Shown here piece by piece: positions 15,954 through 25,688 of a stretch of 64,000 nt of DNA. Position 1 is the stretch's first letter. Each line of letters opens with the position of its first letter. Under the pieces are notes generated by a model that saw only the letters and a list, made by a program, of their open reading frames with translations, was not told where the DNA came from and searched no databases. The position numbers and the translations under genes were made by a program. Source of the stretch: Streptomyces sp. NBC_00654 (GTDB lineage Bacteria; Actinomycetota; Actinomycetes; Streptomycetales; Streptomycetaceae); assembly GCF_026341775.1 (NCBI RefSeq), contig NZ_JAPEOB010000001.1:4464001-4528000 (forward strand), in the 5' to 3' direction.

Positions 15954-18869
15954 TCACTGAGGATGAACTCGCGGGCCGGCTCGGCGGCGTTCGGGTTCTT
16001 GGCGCGCTTGTTGATTCGACCGTCGGGTTCGCCGAGGACAGCCTTTGGGCGAGTTCGGCAAACAACTGGTGTCGCCGCGGTGTCCTCGGTGCCGGAGTGC
16101 CGGCCCGGAGTTCCGCGACGGGGTCTCCGGTGGCCGCTGTACGTCATCAGGGCGACGGCGGGAGAGCGGCCGGGGAATGGTCACCAGGTATTGGAGACAC
16201 AGCACCACACCCGGCAGATGCTCCCCAGGCACAGCTTCGAGTTCCTTGAGGTACAGGAAGAGGTCGACAACCGCGTCATGGTCGGGACAGTTGGAGAGAA
16301 CCCCTTCCAAGCACTGCACCGGATTCACCGAGGGTTCCAGCAGCAGCACCTGGAACAACTGAAGGAACCGCGCTCCCATGCTGATGTCGGATGGTCCGTC
16401 CGAGTGGCTGAACAGGACTTGCCACTCCGCCGCAGCTGATGTGAGTCCGAACTCCAGAGTGTTCAGCATGGCCAACTCGAACTGAAAGTCCTTGTCAGTG
16501 GACAGCTCTCGGACAGCTCTGTCCAGGTCGGACCTCGCATGGTCGAAGTGTCCCATTTGGCGATGCAGCAGGCTTCGAAAGGTGTGGACCTGGGGGCTGT
16601 CCGGTTTGAGTTCGATGACACGGGTGTAGTCGGTGAGTGCGTCTTCGTGCCTGCCCAAAGACCGGTAGGTTGCCCCGCGCTGGGAGACGGTCCAGGTGCT
16701 GTCCGGTTCGAGTTCGATGACACGGTTGTAGTCGGTGAGCGCTTCCTCGTACCTGTGCAGGAGCCGGTAGGCGCTGCCGCGCTGGGTGATGACCGAGGTG
16801 TTGTCCGGTTCGAGTGCGATGGCGTGGTTGTAGTCGGTGAGCGCTTCTTCGTACCTGCCCATGGATAGGTGGGTGCCGCCGCGCAGGGCGATGGCCCAGG
16901 TGTTGGTGGGGTCGAGTGCGATGGCGCGGCTGTAGTCGGAGAGTGCTTCCTCGTACCTGCCCAGGAGCCGGTAGGTGCCGCCGCGCTCATAGAAGGCCCG
17001 GGCATCTTCAGGGTCGAGCTCGACACCATGGCTGAGGTCGGCGAGTGCTTGCTCGTGGCGCCCGGACCATCTGTGGGCCAGGCCCCGCGCGATGTGGGCT
17101 TGGGCGACGGTGGGGTCTGCGGTGATGGCGTGGCCGTATGCCGTGACCGCTTCGTCGACACGCACCGCGAGTTGAAGGTGCTCCCCGTGGTGGGTGTGGG
17201 CGTGGGCGCGGGCTGTGGCGGTCAGGCGCGGAGCGCTGAGCAGTGCGGGCAGGGTATCGAGGAACGGCTGTTCACCACTCGTGGTTCCCGTCAGGCGGTC
17301 GCCCCACGCGGCGATGCCGGGATGGGCGGTGTCGCGGCCGGCCCGGACAAGCGTGTCGGCCCAGCGGCGCAGGGTCTCCAGGTCCTGTCCGGCTGCGTGA
17401 ATGGTCTCTTCCAGAGCGGCTGTGAGGAAGCGGCGGGGGTGGGCGCACAGGCGGTGGTAGGTCTCGCTGAGCCGGTGAGCGCGCCAGTCGGGATCGGACC
17501 ACCGTTCCTTCTCCGGGAGATGCTCCTCGGCCATGGCGCGCCACCTTGCGTAGGCGTTGGCCAGTCGGGTGTGGCGCTCGGTCCACACCAGCGGTGAGCG
17601 GGTGCGCAGGTAGCGGAGCATGCTGGTGCGCACGACGTCGTGGTACTGGCGATGGGCGCCGTGACCGGTGACGAACGGCTGCCGGCACAGCCACCCGTAC
17701 CGTCCCGCCGCGGTGGAGGGGACGACGGCCTGGAAGACGTCTTCGTTGAGCCGGACCGGCAGCGCACAGGACAGGACGGCGGCCTGATCGTCCGGGTCGG
17801 GGATCCAGCGGACGAACCGCGCCACGGCCACATCGGCGGAGTACCCCGTCTCCTGCTGATCACCGGCGGTGCCGGGATGGATGTGGGCGAGGGTGTCCAC
17901 CAGCAGGGGCAGGCCCATCGACAGGTGCAGGATCTCCTGGACCACACCCTCGTCCTCGCCCACGCCGCGTGCGGTGAGCAGCGCGCGTGCCTCCTGCTCG
18001 GTGAACACCTCCAGCGGCACGTCGGTGATCTGCCCCCGCAGCTCGGCCCACTCACGCTCTCCGAGCTCGTTCTGCCCGGCGAGCACTACCAGCACGTTGG
18101 CCGGCATCGGCCCGTACTCGTCCAGGAGCAGCGCTCGCACCCACGTGTCCAGGTACCGCCCGGTCAGTTCCCATGTGTCGAAGGCCAGCACCAGCCACGG
18201 ATGCTCTTCCGCCAGCCGCTCCAGCTCCTGGACGAAGACCGAACTGAGCGCCCTGACGGGTCCGTCGGACAGAGGATCATCACGCACCCGACGCGCACGC
18301 CCGCGAATCCCGGTACGCAGCCGGTCCAGCCCCTGCGCGGCGATCTCCGGACTCGTCATCCCCGCAAGAACACCGACCCCCGGCAGCAACGCCGCCCCAC
18401 CAAGCGCCGCCTGCGCGATCACCCGGCTCGACGCCGACGCCACCCCACCAGGATCCTCCGCACCCTCCAGGCCCTCGGCCTGCACCGGTCCTTCTTGCTG
18501 GTGGGGCTCCCGCTCCCTGCGATACCGCTCCACGGCCGTGCTGAATGCCTTCAGCACCCCGACCTGCGAACCCAACTGCGCGGCGACGGCCTCCATCGCC
18601 TCCACCACGCCCCGCACATCGACCTCATCGACGACCGCCGTCAACGCCCCCCGCGAACGCGCAGTGCCCTGCCAATGCCGCACCAACGACGACTTCCCCA
18701 CACCCCCCACACCCCGCACATGGAACAGAAAATCCACATCATCCGACTCCGGATCCCGTGCCAGATTCTCCGCAAACACCGACCGCTGCGCATGACGGCC
18801 CACAAACCCCTCACGCCCCCGCGCCCGGATCAACTCCCCACGCGACCGCCGAACCCTGCGCTGCGCCAT
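15954..18869 (-). CDS. STAND-type NTPase with C-terminal TPR array
   Basis: 971-residue signalling-type NTPase. The P-loop is GVGGVGKSS (53-61), the Walker B strand LVLAFD is near 226-231, and an AAA/STAND helical region follows. From about residue 570 there are six or so 34-residue TPR units (for example GRYEEALSDYSRAIALDP), suited to binding a protein ligand. STAND ATPases are switched by ligand binding and oligomerise; many act in regulation or phage defence, but no effector domain is visible here. The last 70 residues are basic, Arg/Pro-rich and unlike the rest, and they overlap DNA next to an IS5 remnant; the gene end is probably altered. It starts at ATG 18869 and stands alone on the minus strand. 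Confidence 0.85.
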   Translation of the reverse strand: MAQRRVRRSRGELIRARGREGFVGRHAQRSVFAENLARDPESDDVDFLFHVRGVGGVGKSSLVRHWQGTARSRGALTAVVDEVDVRGVVEAMEAVAAQLGSQVGVLKAFSTAVERYRREREPHQQEGPVQAEGLEGAEDPGGVASASSRVIAQAALGGAALLPGVGVLAGMTSPEIAAQGLDRLRTGIRGRARRVRDDPLSDGPVRALSSVFVQELERLAEEHPWLVLAFDTWELTGRYLDTWVRALLLDEYGPMPANVLVVLAGQNELGEREWAELRGQITDVPLEVFTEQEARALLTARGVGEDEGVVQEILHLSMGLPLLVDTLAHIHPGTAGDQQETGYSADVAVARFVRWIPDPDDQAAVLSCALPVRLNEDVFQAVVPSTAAGRYGWLCRQPFVTGHGAHRQYHDVVRTSMLRYLRTRSPLVWTERHTRLANAYARWRAMAEEHLPEKERWSDPDWRAHRLSETYHRLCAHPRRFLTAALEETIHAAGQDLETLRRWADTLVRAGRDTAHPGIAAWGDRLTGTTSGEQPFLDTLPALLSAPRLTATARAHAHTHHGEHLQLAVRVDEAVTAYGHAITADPTVAQAHIARGLAHRWSGRHEQALADLSHGVELDPEDARAFYERGGTYRLLGRYEEALSDYSRAIALDPTNTWAIALRGGTHLSMGRYEEALTDYNHAIALEPDNTSVITQRGSAYRLLHRYEEALTDYNRVIELEPDSTWTVSQRGATYRSLGRHEDALTDYTRVIELKPDSPQVHTFRSLLHRQMGHFDHARSDLDRAVRELSTDKDFQFELAMLNTLEFGLTSAAAEWQVLFSHSDGPSDISMGARFLQLFQVLLLEPSVNPVQCLEGVLSNCPDHDAVVDLFLYLKELEAVPGEHLPGVVLCLQYLVTIPRPLSRRRPDDVQRPPETPSRNSGPALRHRGHRGDTSCLPNSPKGCPRRTRRSNQQARQEPERRRAGPRVHPQ

Positions 18870-19519
18870 CCCGGCTCACCCCCTGGCCCAAGCCTGCCGT
18901 GAAGTGGCAGGCGGAGGACGGGAAACAGCCACATCTGGGGGAGGAGGAAGCGGCCCGGTGGTGGCACGACCAGGCCGACGATGTTCACCCCCCCCGCTCC
19001 GGTAACCGCACCCACCCACCCACCCACCCCGCCCGACCGGACCGGCTCGACACCGCGCCCACCACGAACACGCGGCGCGTCCTTCGCCGCCCGGCCAAGA
19101 ACACGGTCGGCCGTTCACGCTCAGCTGCGGTCACTGAGATCACCACGTACATGCCCATCGCGGTCGCGGTCGGGTACCTCCGCGAGCCGGACATGGAACT
19201 GCCCTTGCCCGGACCAGGCTTCGTCACCACTGTCCGCGACCTGCTGTCGCGGTCGCGGACCGGCCCGACACTTCAGGCCGGTCCCCGGCCCGTGCTGGCA
19301 GAGCCTTTCTCAGGCGCCGCGACACCGACACAGCCTGTACGGCACGGACAGACCGCTCACCCCTCCCCGCAGCCGGGAGAGCCGCGAAGCGCTGAACCCA
19401 CCCCCGCCGCGAGATCCAGCCTGGTGGTTCCAGAGCGACATCTGCAGCGTTCTGTGCGGCCTGCGGCGCCTGCGGCCTGCGGCTGTATGGGAGGGATGAC
19501 GGTGGCCACGCGCGTGTTT
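18870..19519. other. Intergenic region, no supported gene
   Basis: About 650 bases upstream of the STAND gene. It contains a short CACC-rich run near 19005-19030, and no frame resembles a known protein. The STAND promoter should lie in its left part. Confidence 0.4.
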
Positions 19520-19666
19520 TCAGCCCAGCCGTGTCCTGATGCAGCCGATCATGGTCTGGACGTGGGAGAGCTTGTGGTGGTCCGTGCCGAGTTCTTCCGC
19601 GCTCGGACTGCAGGCGACGAGAGTCATCAGGGAGAGGGCGGCGATCAGGGCGTGGCGTGAGGTCAT
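19520..19666 (-). CDS. Possible 48-residue lipoprotein
   Basis: The short frame begins MTSRHALIAALSLMTLVACS, a good lipoprotein signal with lipobox LVAC, followed by about 28 residues rich in His, Ser and Thr that end MIGCIRTRLG. The ribosome site is weak and the mature part is very short, so it may be a truncated or decayed gene. I do not recognise a family. Confidence 0.35.
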   Translation of the reverse strand: MTSRHALIAALSLMTLVACSPSAEELGTDHHKLSHVQTMIGCIRTRLG

Positions 19667-19932
19667 AGGGGTGCTTCAACGGCAGGGCAGGAGGCTGTCG
19701 ACCCCTCATGATCGCAGCCACGAGGACCGAGTGACAGATGACCACGTGTGCGGCCGGAACCGGGTGGCACTCCTCGCTTCGCTCATTGCCCGACTCTCCT
19801 GCTTTCCCCTGTGCGGCAACCGTCACCGCCTGTCGGCTCCCGGGGCACCGGCCGTCGTCCCGGGCCGCGGCATCGGCGACCCCATGGCAAATAGGACCCA
19901 AGCTGTCCTAGATCCCCAATAGCGTCCCGTTC

Positions 19933-20319
19933 ATGAGTAATGAAGACACGTCAGCGTCCACGTTCCGCTACTCGGCGGTCACCTTCGACTGCCCCGACCC
20001 CGCCGAACTGGCCCACTTCTACGGACAAGCCCTCGGTCTGCCGGTGGTCTTCTCCACCGACGATTTCATCCTGCTCGGCCAGGAGGGAGCTGCCGGTCTC
20101 GGATTCAACCGTCTCACCGACTACCGCCGCCCCACGTGGCCGGACCCCTCCCAGGAGAAGCAGGCCCATATGGATCTAGGGGTCGACGACCTGGACGCCG
20201 CTGAGGCCCGCCTGCTCGCCCTGGGGGCTGTGAAGCCCGAATTCCAGCCGGACCCCGACCGGTGGCGGGTCCTGCTGGATCCTGCGGGCCACCCGTTCTG
20301 CATCACGACCCTGGCCTGA
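19933..20319 (+). CDS. VOC-superfamily (glyoxalase/bleomycin-resistance-like) protein
   Basis: 128-residue protein with one vicinal-oxygen-chelate module: FDCPDPAELAHFYGQALGLP at the N-terminus and a C-terminal strand WRVLLDPAGHPFCITTLA. The order matches the beta-alpha-beta-beta-beta pairs of VOC proteins. Members act as dioxygenases, isomerases or drug-binding proteins, and the metal-ligand pattern here does not settle which. The ATG at 19933 was taken as start. The gene is monocistronic. Confidence 0.8.
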   Translation: MSNEDTSASTFRYSAVTFDCPDPAELAHFYGQALGLPVVFSTDDFILLGQEGAAGLGFNRLTDYRRPTWPDPSQEKQAHMDLGVDDLDAAEARLLALGAVKPEFQPDPDRWRVLLDPAGHPFCITTLA

Positions 20320-20842
20320 CCGCAGCTTTGTGCCGTGTGACAGGCGGTCGCAGGCACTGACTGTAGCCCGGCGGTGGGCTGGGGGCTCGCTGCCGCCGGG
20401 CATGGTCACTCACCACGTGGTTCTCCGGGACCTGGCGGCGGGTGGGTGCCGGGACGACGGGTGTCGGCATGGACGCGTGCCGGACCCCGGGCTGGTCCGC
20501 GTCTCACCCGGTGGTGGGCTGGCTCTGTCGATGACGGAGAGCAGCGTTTCCCGGGCAGTTCGGGAGGCGCGAGCGCCTGGTGGCGGGCCGGGACATCGAT
20601 GGGATGGACGGCCACTGTGCGACGTCGACCGAAGTCGTCCGCCCTCGGCATCGGGGCGGTTCGGAGACAAGGCGCTGGCTACGGGGGGCGGGTGGCGCGG
20701 TGGTGTGGCTCCGTTGCCGAAGTGAACCCAGTTGTGCGGGGTGAGCACGCTGCGGGCCGCCGGAGACCGGGGCCACCGCCGAGTCAGCCGCCGACATGGA
20801 GAGGAGGCGCTGCGCGCTGTGCTGTCGATGAGCTGGACCGGG
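20320..20842. other. Intergenic region, no supported gene
   Basis: About 520 bases between the VOC gene and the 3' end of the S41 peptidase gene. Only random-looking frames; no hairpin was located by eye. Confidence 0.4.
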
Positions 20843-21748
20843 TCAGCCCGCCAGTCGGGCGAGGGCCAGCGCGTGCGCGTGGTCGAGGGAGTCAGCAGCA
20901 GCGCAAGGGACGTCCGGCTGCACACCGGTGCCCTCCCAGTTCGTGCTGGAGACGGGGTTGATGGCGCGGCCAACGGGGACGGTGGCTTCCAGGTGTGGGT
21001 GCACGGTCCAGCCCCTGCACGGGTGTGCGCCGCCGCGGGTGCGCTCGCCGACGACTACGGCGCGGCCGAGCTGCTGGAGGTCGTACGCCAGCTCTTCAGC
21101 GGCAGAGAAGGTGCTGTTACTGGACAGCACATACAACGGCTTGCTGCCGCCGAAGCACGCGCCGGGAACGTGCGGCAGGCTCCAGGACTGCTCGTTGCGC
21201 TCGCCGCCTCGCCAGTACATGGTGTTGAGGTGGGTGCGCTCGTCCAGCAGGTAGCTGCAGACGAAGGCGACCGTGTCCGGGTCGCCGCCCCGGTTGGCGC
21301 GAAGGTCCACGATCAGCGCCTGGGCGCGGGAGGCCAGGGTGAGTGCGGCGCTCAGTGGTTCGGCGGCCCATTCCAGCGGAAACAGCATCGGTGCCAGCTT
21401 CACGACGGCGACCCCTCCGTCGAGCAACTGCACCCGGGGCACACCGCCCAGTGAGGTGTCGAAGTCCCGGCGCATGGCGTCCCGGGTGGCTGCCCCCTGC
21501 TTCGGGGATACCGGGTCGGCGTGGTGCTTGAGTCTCAGGTGTCGGTCGCCGTTGACGGACTGCAGGTCCGCGGTGACCAGCCGGGCGAGGCCCTCGGCGT
21601 CGTCGACCTCGTAGGCGCCCTCGGTGAGGCGTCGTTGCAGCAGGCCGGCGAGCTGCTCGGCTGTCTCGGGGTAGACGTAGTGGTCGATCAGGAGCCGGGA
21701 TATCTCGTCGATGACAGGGGCCGGCGGTAACTTCGTTGGAGTCGTCAT
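20843..21748 (-). CDS. S41-family peptidase (C-terminal-processing / IRBP-like)
   Basis: 301-residue protein. The N-terminal helical domain (IDEISRLLIDHYVYPETAEQLA) is as in IRBP-like S41 proteins, and the catalytic domain carries LIVDLRANRGGDPDTV, then YVLSSNSTFSAAEELAY with the likely nucleophile Ser in NSTFSAAEE, then VVVGERTRGGAH. No signal peptide or PDZ domain is visible, so it is probably cytoplasmic and acts on peptides or as an esterase-like hydrolase. It is divergent from an arsR-type gene, with only 57 bases and one operator between them, and is therefore the probable regulatory target. Confidence 0.85.
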   Translation of the reverse strand: MTTPTKLPPAPVIDEISRLLIDHYVYPETAEQLAGLLQRRLTEGAYEVDDAEGLARLVTADLQSVNGDRHLRLKHHADPVSPKQGAATRDAMRRDFDTSLGGVPRVQLLDGGVAVVKLAPMLFPLEWAAEPLSAALTLASRAQALIVDLRANRGGDPDTVAFVCSYLLDERTHLNTMYWRGGERNEQSWSLPHVPGACFGGSKPLYVLSSNSTFSAAEELAYDLQQLGRAVVVGERTRGGAHPCRGWTVHPHLEATVPVGRAINPVSSTNWEGTGVQPDVPCAAADSLDHAHALALARLAG

Positions 21749-21773
21749 GGCGGGGAGTAGAGCACTGTCCTTG

Positions 21774-21803
21774 CGAAAGCGTCAAAGAGTTTAGACACTT
21801 TCG
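21774..21803. promoter_or_regulatory. ArsR-type operator between S41 peptidase and arsR-like genes
   Basis: CGAAAGCGTC and GACACTTTCG are inverted arms with one mismatch, separated by ten bases. The right arm ends two bases before the ArsR start, so binding would block its translation start or a leaderless transcript as well as the divergent peptidase promoter. Confidence 0.65.
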
Positions 21804-21805
21804 GA

Positions 21806-22360
21806 ATGCACGATCAGCCTTCCTGTCCACCGCCTCCTGAGGATGTTCTGGAGATCGGTGCGCCTGAGCAGTTCGCGGCGCTCGCTCACCCGTTGCGTCA
21901 GCGGTTGCTCTTCGCCCTGGGCCACCGGCCTGCCACCGTCAGCCAGCTCGCGGCGCAACTCGACGCGAGGAAGGGCAATGCGGCCCACCACCTCAAAGTG
22001 CTCCGCGAAGCCGGGCTGGTCCATGTCGCAGAGACCCGCCAGGTCCGCGGCGGCACCGAGCAGTACTACCAGCGTACGGCCCGTCACATGGTCGTCGCCG
22101 AACCCCAAGCGGCAGGCACCGCCGCGATGCTCGCCGCAGTCGCTCAAGAGCTGGACCGCTCTCCCGCCGAGACCCACCTGACACTGCGCCACCTGCGTCT
22201 CAGCCCTGCGAAGGCAAGAGAACTCGGCGAGACCCTCGCCGGACTGGTCGATGAGGCCGAGGAGAATGCAGAGGACCAGCCTGTGCATGGTGTGTTGGTG
22301 GCGCTCTATCAGCATGCTCTGCCGACCGGCACCACCGGTTCCGCCTGGGCCGTGTCTTAG
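21806..22360 (+). CDS. ArsR-family (winged-helix) transcriptional regulator
   Basis: 184-residue regulator. The winged HTH spans about residues 25-85 (HPLRQRLLFALGHRPATVSQ, then HHLKVLREAGLVH). No metal-binding Cys motif is seen, so it is likely a non-metal sensor; the C-terminal 100 residues are helical and probably dimerise or bind an effector. The ATG at 21806 abuts the inverted repeat, suggesting autoregulation. It is paired divergently with the S41 peptidase gene. Confidence 0.85.
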   Translation: MHDQPSCPPPPEDVLEIGAPEQFAALAHPLRQRLLFALGHRPATVSQLAAQLDARKGNAAHHLKVLREAGLVHVAETRQVRGGTEQYYQRTARHMVVAEPQAAGTAAMLAAVAQELDRSPAETHLTLRHLRLSPAKARELGETLAGLVDEAEENAEDQPVHGVLVALYQHALPTGTTGSAWAVS

Positions 22361-22394
22361 GTTTGGTTACCTGCGCGCACCTTGACCGTGATGA

Positions 22395-23108
22395 TCAAAG
22401 TGTGGGGCGTGGGGATCTTTCCGGTGAGCAGTGGTCGCAAGTGGCCGGGCTGTCGGCTGTCGGCTGTCGGCGGATGGTGGACGGTGGCCGGGTGGCGCGT
22501 TCGGACCGGCGCTCCGTGGCGGGATCTGCCGGTTGAGTACGGGACGTGGCAGACGGTGTACGGACTGTTCCGGAGGTGGCAGCGTTGGGGCGTGCGGGTC
22601 CGACTGCTGGCCTTGTTGCAGACGAGGGCAGATGAGCCCGGATTGATCTTCTGGGAAGTCGGTGTCGACTCGACGATCTGCCGTGCACATCAGCATGCGG
22701 CTGATGCCTGTCGGGACGGTGCTGTGCAGAAGGAGCTGTCGGGCGGTGTGAGCGAAGAGCCCGGGGACCGCGGGTTGGCAGGTCGCGAGGCGGGTTCACG
22801 ACGAAGATCCATCTGGCGTGTGAACAAGACAGAAGCCGTTGTCGTTGCTGATCACCGCAGGGCAGCGCGGTGACAGCCCGCGGTTCGCAACGGTCGAGCG
22901 GGCCTACCAGGTCAGCAATCGCAGGCGCCGCGGCCGTAGCAGTGGACGTCCCCCTCTCTTTCGACCGTCAGGACTACAAGGCGCGGCACGCCGTCGAATG
23001 TGGGATCAGCCGTCTCAAGCGGCATCGTGCCGCGGCGACCGGTTCGACAAACTCGCAGTGCGGTTTGAGGCGGCGGTCCAGGTCGCAGCGATACCTCAGG
23101 TGCTGTGA
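22395..23108 (+). pseudogene. IS5-family transposase remnant
   Basis: Readable pieces are RTGAPWRDLPVEYGTWQTVY, VGVDSTICRAHQHAA, then in other frames ITAGQRGDSPRF and ECGISRLKRHRAAAT and FDKLAVRFEAAVQVAAI. These give the order of an IS5 transposase core, with catalytic regions preserved but at least three frameshifts. The N-terminus is missing. Confidence 0.75.
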
Positions 23109-23235
23109 CCCCGCCTGCCCTCCTGCGGTTGTCTCCTGGCATGGATGCCGGGCGGGGTGTCTCGGGTTGCACGTTCCGTAGCGGCATGTGGTCCGGTGGA
23201 CTTACGTCCCGCCCCGCTGAGGAAGGCCCCCGCTC

Positions 23236-24150
23236 ATGTGTTCGTCCTTCATCCCGCCGCGCCAGGTCAAGATCGGTGACGCGGCGGCCTTCGTCGGCAC
23301 CACGCCGCGGGCGATCCGTCACTACCACGAGATCGGCCTGCTCCCCGAGCCCGTGCGGGGCGGCGACGATCGCCGCCGCTACGGCTACGAAGACATGATC
23401 CGGCTGCTGTGGATCCGCAGGATGGCCGATGCCGGGATCGCCCTGGACGACATCCGTGACGCCTTCACCGACACGGCTTCCACCGGCGCCGACAGCGACG
23501 ACGGCCTCGCGAGCATCCTGGAACGGCTGGAGGGAACCCTCGTCGCTCAGGAAGCAGAACTGCGGCGGCAACGGACTGCCGTGCAGCGCATGCGTACCGA
23601 GGGCAGCAGGATGGGTCTGCTCTCCGACTTCGTCACCAGCCGCCTCAAGAGCCTGCCCGAGGGCTCCCTGCACCAGGCGGACCTGGACAGCCTGCTGGTC
23701 ACCGAGCGGATCTTCGGCCCGCTCGGTGCGGCCGTCCAGGCCACCCGTTTCATCGCCCTGGCCACTCACCCGGATCTGCGGGAGGCCTCCGACCGTATTG
23801 ATGCCGCCGAGGAGGCACTCGATGACACGATCGCTGTCGATGACCCCCGCGTGGCCCGGGTGGCTGCCGAACGGCACGCCTTCGAAAAGGCGCTGCAGGC
23901 CGTTATCGAGGATTCCGGCCTGGCGGAGAGCGACGACGCGCTCTTCGACTCCTGGGACACTTTGCACCCCGCTATCGCAGATGAGGGTGGGGACGAGGCC
24001 GGCCATAGCTCTGGCAGGGGGCAAGAGTCCATGAGCGCATTCGAAGCCACCGGAAAGATGCCCTACGACTTCTCTCCGGCCCGCCTGCGCTGCATGGAAT
24101 TGGCCGAAGAGCTCGCCGCCCACGAGTCACCCGCTTCCTACTGCGGTTGA
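23236..24150 (+). CDS. MerR-family transcriptional regulator
   Basis: 304-residue protein. The MerR DNA-binding domain is VKIGDAAAFVGTTPRAIRHY followed by RYGYEDMIRLLWIRRMADAG; a coiled coil (LERLEGTLVAQEAELRRQR) comes after it. The remaining 170 residues form a helical effector domain without Cys metal ligands, so it probably senses an organic molecule or drug. The ATG at 23236 was used; GTG or ATG codons further in would remove only a few residues. No adjacent target operon is evident, as transposase remnants lie on both sides. Confidence 0.88.
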   Translation: MCSSFIPPRQVKIGDAAAFVGTTPRAIRHYHEIGLLPEPVRGGDDRRRYGYEDMIRLLWIRRMADAGIALDDIRDAFTDTASTGADSDDGLASILERLEGTLVAQEAELRRQRTAVQRMRTEGSRMGLLSDFVTSRLKSLPEGSLHQADLDSLLVTERIFGPLGAAVQATRFIALATHPDLREASDRIDAAEEALDDTIAVDDPRVARVAAERHAFEKALQAVIEDSGLAESDDALFDSWDTLHPAIADEGGDEAGHSSGRGQESMSAFEATGKMPYDFSPARLRCMELAEELAAHESPASYCG

Positions 24151-24229
24151 ACTCGTGGTGTCGTAGGGGGTGACGGCTGCCTGTTGGCTGCGGTATCACC
24201 GGAGTCGTGCGGTATCCACAAGGGGGCGG

Positions 24230-25279
24230 GCTGACGGCCGAACGGCAGTAGTTCCGCGAGGAGTTACGGCTCCGGGCGGCCGGGCGGCCAGGCAGTTGGC
24301 CCGGGGCGAGGGCAGTACAGCGATTGCCAGGGATCTGCGGGTCGGTGTCCGCTCGGTCAAGCGATGGCGTCACTCGTGGGCCGAGGGCGGCCCGTGTTCC
24401 TTGCGGTCGCAGAGGCCGGCGTCGCTGCCGAGGCTGAGCGATCAGCAGTTCGCGCAGCTGGAGGCGGAGTCGGCCAAGGGGTGCCGCGCATGGCCGGCAG
24501 GACCGGCGCTGGACGTCGGCCCGTGTGGGGACGGTCATCGGCCGGCGCTTTCATCTGACGTGCACGATCCAGGGTGTGCGGAAGCTGTTGGTGCGTAACG
24601 GGTGGTCCTGCCAGGTCCCGGCCCGACGCGCGATGGAGCGGGACGACGATGCGGTCGCGGGGTGGGCCAAGGAGGTGCGGCCCCGCGCGGAAGGCTCGCG
24701 GCGGCGCGTGGAGCCTGGCTCGTCTTCGAGGACGAAGCCGGATTCTCCATGACGCCGCCGCACGCAAAGGCATGGGCCCCACGCGGCCGGACCCCGGTGG
24801 TCCGGGTCCGCGGACGTTCCCGCAGACGCATATCCATCGCCGCTCCGACCTGCTGCAGACCCGGACACCGGTCAAGGCTGATCCACCGGCCCCGCCGCGA
24901 CGACGGCCGGCGTGACGGGCGCAGGGGCTTCTCCTGGCGTGACTACCGCGACCTGCTCATCGCCGCCCACCAGCAGCTCGGCGGCACGATCGTGCTCATC
25001 CGGGACAACCTCGACGTCCACAAGGCCGCCGGACTGCGGGAGTTCGCCGCATCCCGGGACCGGCTGACCATCTACTGCCTGCCGCCCTACGCACCCGACC
25101 TCAACCCCGTCGAAGGCATCCGGTCACTCCTACGGCGCGGATGGCTCTCCAACGTCGCCTTCAGCACCCCCGAACACCTCGTCCAGACCGCCCGGCGCGG
25201 CCTGCGGCACATTCAGTACCGCAGCCACCTCATGGACGGCTGCCTCACCGAGACCGGCCTGACCATCCGACCCACCTGA
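24230..25279 (+). pseudogene. IS630-family transposase, frameshifted
   Basis: Three frames carry it in order: the N-terminal HTH (RDLRVGVRSVKRWRHSWAEG), the middle (RFHLTCTIQGVRKLLVRNGW), and the DDE domain (WLVFEDEAGFSMTPPHA, IVLIRDNLDVHKAAG, YAPDLNPVEGIRSLL). The catalytic acidic residues are all visible, but at least two frameshifts separate the parts. The last part is open from about 24700 to the stop at 25279. Confidence 0.8.
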
Positions 25280-25688
25280 TCAGCAGCACCACATCCCGAG
25301 TTCAACCTCAGCAGCCCGGCCGAGCAGGTGCTGCATTCCATGCGGACTGGCCTGCCCGGCCCACTCGGCGATGCTCCAGCAGTTCGTGCGCGGCAGGTCC
25401 GACAGCAGCCCCAGCACCAAGTCCCGCATCCGACGCCGGGGTCAACCCGAGCGAACCGGCCTGCTATCCGGGACATCAGGACCTCGAACGCCTCCTGCCA
25501 GCGGGCAGGGTCTACGCTGTGACTCGCGGCCACCGCATGATCTTCAGTCTTCACACACCGATGATCAACGGTGGCCGCGCCCGTCTTCACCGCCCCTCGG
25601 TCACGACGTGAGAAGACGGGGCCGCATCCCTTCCGTGTCCCGTACGGAGCACGCAGCGTTCGCCCGCCGTCTCGTACCAGGAGGACAC
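25280..25688. other. Intergenic region, no supported gene
   Basis: About 400 bases after the IS630 remnant. It probably includes the decayed element end and the promoter of the PemK-like gene. No partner antitoxin frame was found. Confidence 0.4.
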
